The notes below the pieces were generated by a model. That model worked only from the letters and a program-made list of their open reading frames with translations, had not been told where the DNA came from and searched no databases. The translations under genes were made by a program, and so were the position numbers. Below are positions 6,112-11,448 of a stretch of DNA of 11,448 bases, piece after piece. The stretch is from Zeimonas sp044507525. Its GTDB lineage: Bacteria > Pseudomonadota > Gammaproteobacteria > Burkholderiales > Burkholderiaceae_E. The stretch's first letter is position 1, and every line of letters begins with the position of its first letter. Where the stretch lies: assembly GCA_044507525.1 (NCBI GenBank), contig JBIQJM010000102.1, positions 1-11,448 on the forward strand. Reading direction: 5' to 3'.

Positions 6112-8787
6112 ATGCACGAACGTTACGACGCCTCCGCGGTCGAGAAGGCCGCGCAGGCTCACTGGCAGTCGATCGACGCCTACCGCGCCGTCGAGAACGA
6201 TCCGCGCTTCCCGAAAGGCAAGTTCTACGCGTGCTCGATGCTGCCCTACCCGTCGGGCAGGCTGCACATGGGGCACGTGCGCAACTACACGATCAACGAC
6301 GTGATGTACCGGCATCTGCGGATGAACGGCTACAACGTGCTGATGCCGATGGGCTGGGACGCCTTCGGCCTGCCCGCCGAGAACGCCGCGATGAAGAACG
6401 GCATCGCGCCGGCGAAGTGGACGTGGGACAACATCGCGCACATGAAGTCGCAGATGCAGTCGATGGGCCTGGCCATCGACTGGCACCGCGAGGTGGCCAC
6501 CTGCGCGCCCGACTACTACAAGTGGAACCAGTGGCTGTTCCTGAAGATGCTCGAGCGCGGCATCGCGTACCTGAAGACGGGAACGGTGAACTGGGATCCG
6601 TCCGACCAGACGGTGCTCGCCAACGAGCAGGTCATCGACGGTCGCGGATGGCGTTCGGGCGCGCTCGTCGAGAAGCGCGAGATCCCGATGTACTACCTCG
6701 CCATCACGCGCTACGCCGACGAACTGCTGGCCGACCTGCAGGGGCTGGGCTGGCCCGAGCGCGTCAAGCTGATGCAGGAGAACTGGATCGGGCGCTCGAT
6801 CGGCGTGCGCTTCGCGTTCCCGCACGAGATCCGTGACGCGAAGGGCGCGCTCGTCGGCGACGGCCGCATGTACGTCTTCACCACCCGCGCCGACACGATC
6901 ATGGGCGTGACCTTCGTCGCCGTGGCGCCCGAGCACCCGATCGCCGCGGTCGCCGCCGCGAAGGATCCCGCAGTCGCCGCCTTCGTCGACGAGTGCCGGC
7001 GCGGCGGCGCCACCGAGGCCGAGATCGCCACCCGCGAGAAGGACGGGCGCCGCACCGGGCTCCACGTCCGCCATCCGCTCACCGGCGAACCGGTCGAGGT
7101 CTGGGTCGGCAACTACGTGCTGATGAGCTACGGCGACGGCGCGGTGATGGGCGTGCCGGCGCACGACGAGCGCGACTTCGCCTTCGCGCGCAAGTTCGGG
7201 CTGCCGATCCGCCAGGTCGTCGACGTCGACGCCAGGCCGTTCTCCGACACCGAGTGGCAGCCCTGGTACGAGGACAAGGCGAACACGCGCTGCGTGCACT
7301 CGGGGAAGTACGACGGGCTCGGATACGAAGCGGCGGTGGAAGCGATCGCCGCCGACCTCGCCGCCCGGGGCCTGGGCGAGAAACGCGTGCAGTACCGGCT
7401 GCGCGACTGGGGCATCTCGCGCCAGCGCTACTGGGGCACGCCGATCCCCATCGTGCACTGCGACGCCTGCGGCGCGGTGCCGGTGCCCTACGACGATCTG
7501 CCCGTCCTGCTCCCCGAAGACCTCGTCCCCGACGGCAGCGGCAACCCGCTGGCGAAGGACGAGCGCTTCCTGCGCTGCGACTGCCCGAAGTGCGGCAAGC
7601 CCGCGCGGCGCGAGACCGACACGATGGACACCTTCGTCGATTCGTCGTGGTACTACATGCGCTACTGCTCGCCGGACAACGACGAGTCGATGGTCGATGC
7701 GCGCAACGACTACTGGATGCCGATGGACCAGTACATCGGCGGCATCGAGCACGCGGTGCTGCACCTGCTGTACGCGCGCTTCTGGACGAAGGTGATGCGC
7801 GACCTGCGCGGCGAGTTCCCGGGCGATCCCGATCGCGGCCTCGTGCGCTTCGACGAACCGTTCACCAACCTGCTGTGCCAGGGGATGGTGCTCAACGACA
7901 TCTACTGGCGGCGCAACGAGCGCGGCGGCATCGAGTACTTCTGGCCCGACGACATCGAGACCGAGCACGACGCCTCCGGCAAGCCGGTCGCGTGGCGCTC
8001 CCGGACCGACGGACTGCCGGTCGAGTTCGGCGGCATGGGCACGATGTCGAAGAGCAAGAACAACGGCGTCGACCCGCAGGCGCTCATCGACCGCCACGGC
8101 GCCGACACCGCGCGCCTGTTCGTGATGTTCGCCTCGCCGCCGGAACAGACGCTCGAGTGGTCGGGCGCCGGCGTCGAGGGTGCGCAGCGCTTCCTGCGCC
8201 GGCTGTGGGCCTGCGCCTTCGCGCAGCACGCGGCGCTCACGACGCGCGCCGGCGCACCGGCCGTCGACCCCGACGCGCTCGACGACGCGCAGAAGGCGCT
8301 GCGCCGCGAAGTGCACACCATCCTGCGCCAGGCCGACTACGACTACCGGCGCAAGCAGTACAACACCGTCGTTTCGGCGGCGATGAAGATGCTCAACGCG
8401 ATCGAGGCCGCGAAGCTCGCGCGCTCGCCCGCGTCCGACGAGGTGATGCGCGAGGCGCTGTCGATCCTCATCCGCATGCTCTACCCGGTCGTGCCGCACA
8501 TCGGACACGCGCTGTGGACCGAGCTCGGCTTCGCCGCCGCGCTCGGCGACCTGCTCGATGCGCCCTGGCCGCTGGTCGACGAGCGCGCGCTCGAGCAGGA
8601 CTCGATCGAACTCGTGCTGCAGATCAACGGCAAGGTGCGCGGCTCGGTGCGGGTCGCCGCCTCCGCCGACGACGACGCGATCCGCGCCGCCGCGCTCGCA
8701 ACCGAGGCGTTCGCGCGCCACGGCGAAGGGCGAACGCCGCGCAAGATCGTCATCGTGCCTTCGCGGCTCGTCAACGTCGTCGTATGA
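6112..8787 (+). CDS. leuS: Leucyl-tRNA synthetase
   Basis: Cytoplasmic class I aminoacyl-tRNA synthetase that charges tRNA-Leu with leucine using ATP. The product has 891 residues (about 860 in E. coli). The ATP-binding HIGH motif is HMGH at 52-55 in YPSGRLHMGHVRNYT. The CP1 editing domain shows the threonine-rich FTTRADT (256-262) and GVPAHDERDF (347-356), whose Asp352 corresponds to the editing aspartate, so hydrolysis of mischarged tRNA should be intact. A zinc-ribbon-like insert carries Cys450, Cys453, Cys491 and Cys494. The class I loop is MSKSK at 645-649, with Thr rather than Lys just before it. The C-terminal domain has QINGKVRGSV. The ATG at 6112 was chosen because the family N-terminus (MHERYDASAVEKAAQAHW) begins there; the in-frame GTG at 6067 overlaps the putative promoter. 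No Shine-Dalgarno sequence is visible. Its stop overlaps lptE by 4 bp. Confidence 0.98.
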   Translation: MHERYDASAVEKAAQAHWQSIDAYRAVENDPRFPKGKFYACSMLPYPSGRLHMGHVRNYTINDVMYRHLRMNGYNVLMPMGWDAFGLPAENAAMKNGIAPAKWTWDNIAHMKSQMQSMGLAIDWHREVATCAPDYYKWNQWLFLKMLERGIAYLKTGTVNWDPSDQTVLANEQVIDGRGWRSGALVEKREIPMYYLAITRYADELLADLQGLGWPERVKLMQENWIGRSIGVRFAFPHEIRDAKGALVGDGRMYVFTTRADTIMGVTFVAVAPEHPIAAVAAAKDPAVAAFVDECRRGGATEAEIATREKDGRRTGLHVRHPLTGEPVEVWVGNYVLMSYGDGAVMGVPAHDERDFAFARKFGLPIRQVVDVDARPFSDTEWQPWYEDKANTRCVHSGKYDGLGYEAAVEAIAADLAARGLGEKRVQYRLRDWGISRQRYWGTPIPIVHCDACGAVPVPYDDLPVLLPEDLVPDGSGNPLAKDERFLRCDCPKCGKPARRETDTMDTFVDSSWYYMRYCSPDNDESMVDARNDYWMPMDQYIGGIEHAVLHLLYARFWTKVMRDLRGEFPGDPDRGLVRFDEPFTNLLCQGMVLNDIYWRRNERGGIEYFWPDDIETEHDASGKPVAWRSRTDGLPVEFGGMGTMSKSKNNGVDPQALIDRHGADTARLFVMFASPPEQTLEWSGAGVEGAQRFLRRLWACAFAQHAALTTRAGAPAVDPDALDDAQKALRREVHTILRQADYDYRRKQYNTVVSAAMKMLNAIEAAKLARSPASDEVMREALSILIRMLYPVVPHIGHALWTELGFAAALGDLLDAPWPLVDERALEQDSIELVLQINGKVRGSVRVAASADDDAIRAAALATEAFARHGEGRTPRKIVIVPSRLVNVVV

Positions 8788-9344
8788 CTCCGACAGGGGA
8801 GGGAAAGAGCGGCGTACGGCACCCGTCCGCCCTTCCCCGCGCCGCGCAGCGGCGCACCGCGCTGCGCGCGCTGGCGATCGCGCTCGTCGGCGCGCCCCTT
8901 TCCGGCTGCGGCTTCCAGCTTCGCCGCTCCGCCGACCTGCCCTTCGAAACGCTGTACACGAGCTTCTCGTCGACGTCGGCGATCGGCGCGGAGTTCCGGC
9001 GCCTGGTGCGGGTGGCGGAAAACACGCGCATCGTCGACGACCCGAAGGAGGCCGATGCGCGCCTCGAGGTGCTCTCCGAGACGCGCGAGAGGGAAGTCGT
9101 CGGCTACTCGTCGACCGGACGGCCGCGCGAGTACCAGCTGCGGCTGCGTTTCGCCTTCCGCGTCGTCGCGCGCAACGGAACGGTGCTGCTGCCGCCCACC
9201 GAGATCCTGCTCCATCGCGACATCACGTCGAGCGACGTCGAGCAGGTCGCCAAGCAACAGGAAGAAGAGCTGCTGTACAGGGAGATGCAGTCCGATCTCG
9301 TCCAGCAGCTGCTGCGCCGCCTCGCGGCGATCGGCTCCTCGTGA
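8784..9344 (+). CDS. lptE: LPS-assembly lipoprotein LptE
   Basis: Outer-membrane lipoprotein that plugs the LptD barrel and assists insertion of lipopolysaccharide into the outer leaflet. The 186-residue precursor has a basic n-region (RR at 23-24), a short hydrophobic core and a lipobox LSGC (39-42), predicting lipidation of Cys42. The mature protein opens with CGFQLRRSADLPFETLY, the typical LptE N-terminus. An alpha/beta body follows, with the family-like REYQLRLRFAFRV segment (112-124) and a Gln/Leu-rich C-terminal helix. The signal region is long for a lipoprotein; no alternative ATG or GTG lies closer to the lipobox, and ATGA overlap with leuS supports the start at 8784. A strong Shine-Dalgarno-like AGGGGAGGG sits just inside the gene at 8795-8803. 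The gene runs into holA with a GTGA overlap. Confidence 0.93.
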   Translation: MTPTGEGKSGVRHPSALPRAAQRRTALRALAIALVGAPLSGCGFQLRRSADLPFETLYTSFSSTSAIGAEFRRLVRVAENTRIVDDPKEADARLEVLSETREREVVGYSSTGRPREYQLRLRFAFRVVARNGTVLLPPTEILLHRDITSSDVEQVAKQQEEELLYREMQSDLVQQLLRRLAAIGSS

Positions 9345-10378
9345 CGCAGCTGCGCGCCGACGCGCTCGCCGGCGCGCTCGCGCGCGGCGTGCCGCCGATC
9401 GTCTGGATCCACGGCGACGAGGCGTTGATCGTCCAGGAGTGCGCGCAGGCCGTGCGCGACACGCTGCGCGCGCAGGGATTCGACGAGCGCAAGATCTTCG
9501 AGGCGGGGCGGGGCTTCCGCGTCGACGCGCTCGTCGCCGAGGCCGACGCGCTGTCGCTGTTCGCCGGACGACGGCTGATCGAACTGCGCTTCGGCGCGGC
9601 GAAACCGACGAAGGAGATCGGGCAGGCGCTCGCCGGCGCGGCGGCGCGCATCGACGAGAACACGCGCGTGCTGGTGAGCGGGCCGAGGCTCGATCGCGCG
9701 GCCACCGCGAGCGACTGGTTCACGGCGATCGAGAGCATCGGCTTCGTGGTCGCCGTCTGGCCGGTCGAGCGCACCCAGCTGCCGCAGTGGATCGCCACGC
9801 GGCTGGGGCGGCAGAAGCAGCGCGCGGATCGCGAGACGCTCGAGTGGATCGCCGAACGCGTCGAGGGCAACCTGCTCGCGGCGCACCAGGAGATCGCCAA
9901 GCTCGCGCTGCTGTGCCCCGAAGGGGAGCTCTCGCGCGAAGCGGTGCGCGCGGCGGTGCTCGACGTGGCGCGCTACGACGCCTTCGACCTGGTCGACGCG
10001 ATGGTCGGCGCCGACGTTCCGCGCGCGCTGCGCACGCTCGACGGCCTGCGCGCCGAAGGCGTCGCCGAGCCGCTCGTGCTGTGGGCGATCGCCGACGCGC
10101 TGCGGACGCTGCTGCGCATCCGCGAGCGTTGCGATGCCGGGGCCGCCGTCGCGCAGGCGATGCGCGAAGCGCGCGTTCCGCGTCCGCGCGAGCGCGGCTA
10201 TGAGCGGGCGCTCGCGCGGCTCGACGCCGAAGCGCTGCGCGACGCACTGCGGGCCGCCGCGCGCACCGATAGAATGATCAAGGGCATCGAGCCGGGCGAC
10301 GCGTGGCAGGCGCTCGAATCGCTCGCGCTGCGCATCGCCGGCGCGCCCGTTCTCGCAGGGAGCGGCCATGCAGATTGA
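9341..10378 (+). CDS. holA: DNA polymerase III, delta subunit
   Basis: The delta subunit of the DNA polymerase III clamp loader, which opens the beta sliding clamp during replication. The 345-residue length matches the family (343 in E. coli). Recognisable parts are the N-terminal VWIHGDEALIVQECAQAVRD (21-40), a DALSLFAGRRLIELRFG segment, the central WPVERTQLPQWIATRL, and the C-terminal collar region with EGNLLAAHQEIAKLALL, YDAFDLVDAMVGAD and RALRTLDGLRAEGVAEPLVL. Like other delta subunits it is a degenerate AAA+ protein without a Walker A motif. The GTG at 9341 was chosen because it overlaps the lptE stop (GTGA) and gives the family N-terminus; no independent ribosome site is apparent, so expression probably depends on translation of lptE. 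The 3' end overlaps proA by 11 bp. Confidence 0.95.
   Translation: MTQLRADALAGALARGVPPIVWIHGDEALIVQECAQAVRDTLRAQGFDERKIFEAGRGFRVDALVAEADALSLFAGRRLIELRFGAAKPTKEIGQALAGAAARIDENTRVLVSGPRLDRAATASDWFTAIESIGFVVAVWPVERTQLPQWIATRLGRQKQRADRETLEWIAERVEGNLLAAHQEIAKLALLCPEGELSREAVRAAVLDVARYDAFDLVDAMVGADVPRALRTLDGLRAEGVAEPLVLWAIADALRTLLRIRERCDAGAAVAQAMREARVPRPRERGYERALARLDAEALRDALRAAARTDRMIKGIEPGDAWQALESLALRIAGAPVLAGSGHAD
10357..10362 (+). promoter_or_regulatory. Ribosome binding site of proA inside the holA 3' end
   Basis: AGGGAG lies 5 bp before the proA ATG at 10368, within the last codons of holA. It fixes the proA start and the 11-bp overlap. It also distinguishes proA from lptE and holA, which have no good site of their own. 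Confidence 0.7.
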
Positions 10379-11448
10379 ATCCACCGACATCGGCGCCTAC
10401 GTCTCCGACCTCGGACGCCGCGCACGCGCGGCGAGCCGCACGATGGCACGCGCGTCCACGGCGGCGAAGAACCGTGCACTCGAAGCGACTGCCGCGGCGA
10501 TCGCCCGCGAGTCGCGCGCGCTCGCCGAGGCCAACGAGCGCGACCTCGCGGCCGCGCGCGCCGCCGGCCACGATGCCGCATTCGTCGATCGCCTGGCGCT
10601 CACCGACGCGGTGCTGAAGGGAATCGGCGAAGGCCTGAGGCAGGTCGCCGCGCTCCCCGATCCGGTCGGCGAGGTCTCGAACCTGCGCTACCGGCCCACC
10701 GGCATCCAGGTCGGACAGATGCGCGTCCCGCTCGGCGTCATCGGAATCGTCTACGAGTCGCGCCCGAACGTGACGATCGACGCGGCGGCGCTGTGCATCA
10801 AGTCCGGCAACGCCACCGTGCTGCGCGGCGGCTCCGAGGCCTTCCACAGCAACCAGGCGCTCGCCGCCCTGGTGCGCGAAGGGCTGCGCAGCACCGGCCT
10901 TCCCGAGGATGCGGTGCAGGCGATCGAGACGACCGACCGGGCGGCGGTCGGCGCGCTGATCGCGTCGCCGCAGTGGGTCGACGTGATCGTGCCGCGCGGC
11001 GGAAAGTCGCTGATCGAACGCGTCTCGCGCGAGGCGCGCGTCCCGGTGATCAAGCATCTCGACGGGATCTGCCACGTCTACGTCGACGACGAAGCCGATC
11101 TCGAGCAGGCGATCCGCATCTGCGACAACGCGAAGACGCAACGCTATTCGCCGTGCAACACGATGGAGACGCTGCTCGTCGCGCGCGCCATCGCCCACCG
11201 GCTGCTGCCCGCGCTCGGCCGCATCTATGCCGACAAGGGCGTCGAGCTCCGCGGCGACGAGCCGACGCGCACGATCCTCTCGTCGCAGGGCATCGCATGC
11301 AGCGCCGCCACCGAGGAAGATTGGCGCACCGAGTACCTCGCGCCGATCCTCTCGATCCGCGTCGTCGACGGCATCGACGAGGCGATCGAGCACATCGCCG
11401 CCTATGGTTCGCAGCACACCGACGCGATCGTCACGACGAACCACGTGC
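10368..11448 (+). CDS. proA: Gamma-glutamyl phosphate reductase (3' end beyond window)
   Basis: Cytoplasmic NADPH-dependent enzyme of the aldehyde dehydrogenase superfamily. It reduces gamma-glutamyl phosphate to glutamate-5-semialdehyde, the second step of proline synthesis. The visible 360 residues are the N-terminal part of a family of about 420; the frame is open at the window edge. Family landmarks are VPLGVIGIVYESRPNVT (120-136), CIKSGNATVLRGGSEA (143-158), VDVIVPRGG (204-212), VPVIKHLDGICHVYVD (225-240) and the catalytic cysteine region NAKTQRYSPCNTMETLL, with Cys263 as nucleophile. The sequence RYSPCNTME around the cysteine differs from the RPGVCNAAE form of many bacteria, which I read as a lineage variant. 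The start is set by AGGGAG 5 bp upstream and overlaps holA by 11 bp. The partner gene proB is not in the window. Confidence 0.96.
   Translation, partial: MQIESTDIGAYVSDLGRRARAASRTMARASTAAKNRALEATAAAIARESRALAEANERDLAAARAAGHDAAFVDRLALTDAVLKGIGEGLRQVAALPDPVGEVSNLRYRPTGIQVGQMRVPLGVIGIVYESRPNVTIDAAALCIKSGNATVLRGGSEAFHSNQALAALVREGLRSTGLPEDAVQAIETTDRAAVGALIASPQWVDVIVPRGGKSLIERVSREARVPVIKHLDGICHVYVDDEADLEQAIRICDNAKTQRYSPCNTMETLLVARAIAHRLLPALGRIYADKGVELRGDEPTRTILSSQGIACSAATEEDWRTEYLAPILSIRVVDGIDEAIEHIAAYGSQHTDAIVTTNHV

Noticed and set aside
5755..8721. 988-codon open frame on the minus strand opposite leuS
   Set aside because: It mirrors leuS codons, has low-complexity composition (Arg, Val, Asp, His) and shows no family motif, so it is a shadow frame.
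11136..11170. Altered active site in ProA (RYSPCNTME)
   Set aside because: The catalytic Cys and flanking NAKTQ and ETLL are kept. The change looks like a lineage variant, not loss of function.

Overview
The window is very GC-rich, has almost no intergenic space, and reads as chromosomal DNA of a betaproteobacterium. The best lineage clue is the contiguous order leuS-lptE-holA-proA on the right, a conserved betaproteobacterial gene string; the LeuRS and ProA sequences also look betaproteobacterial. I cannot name a genus. I see no tRNA, rRNA, CRISPR array, insertion sequence or phage gene.

Left part (35-2027, minus strand): an IclR-family regulator is followed after 4 bp by acetate kinase (ackA), a likely two-gene transcript. 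It diverges across 55 bp from a plus-strand cluster.

Middle part (2083-5815, plus strand): a two-domain universal stress protein, an EcsC-family protein of unknown function, and a TonB-dependent outer-membrane receptor. They are separated by 23 bp and by an ATGA stop/start overlap, so they look like one operon. From memory, the receptor matches Escherichia coli PqqU (YncD), the importer of the redox cofactor pyrroloquinoline quinone (PQQ), along its whole length. This operon is the most interesting part of the window. It suggests PQQ salvage tied to a stress protein and a poorly understood EcsC protein.

Junction (5816-6111): a GC-rich inverted repeat, a possible extended -10 element, a candidate 43-residue single-span membrane protein with a GTG start, then a short C-rich leader with a -10-like element ahead of leuS.

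Right part (6112-11448, plus strand): leucyl-tRNA synthetase, the LPS-assembly lipoprotein LptE, DNA polymerase III delta subunit and gamma-glutamyl phosphate reductase (cut by the window end). Each gene overlaps the next by 4, 4 and 11 bp, so the string is probably translationally coupled although the four products serve unrelated processes.

The window is mostly ordinary core genome. I find no clearly new biological system. The points worth following are the PqqU-like receptor with its EcsC partner, the small membrane ORF, and the divergent control region.
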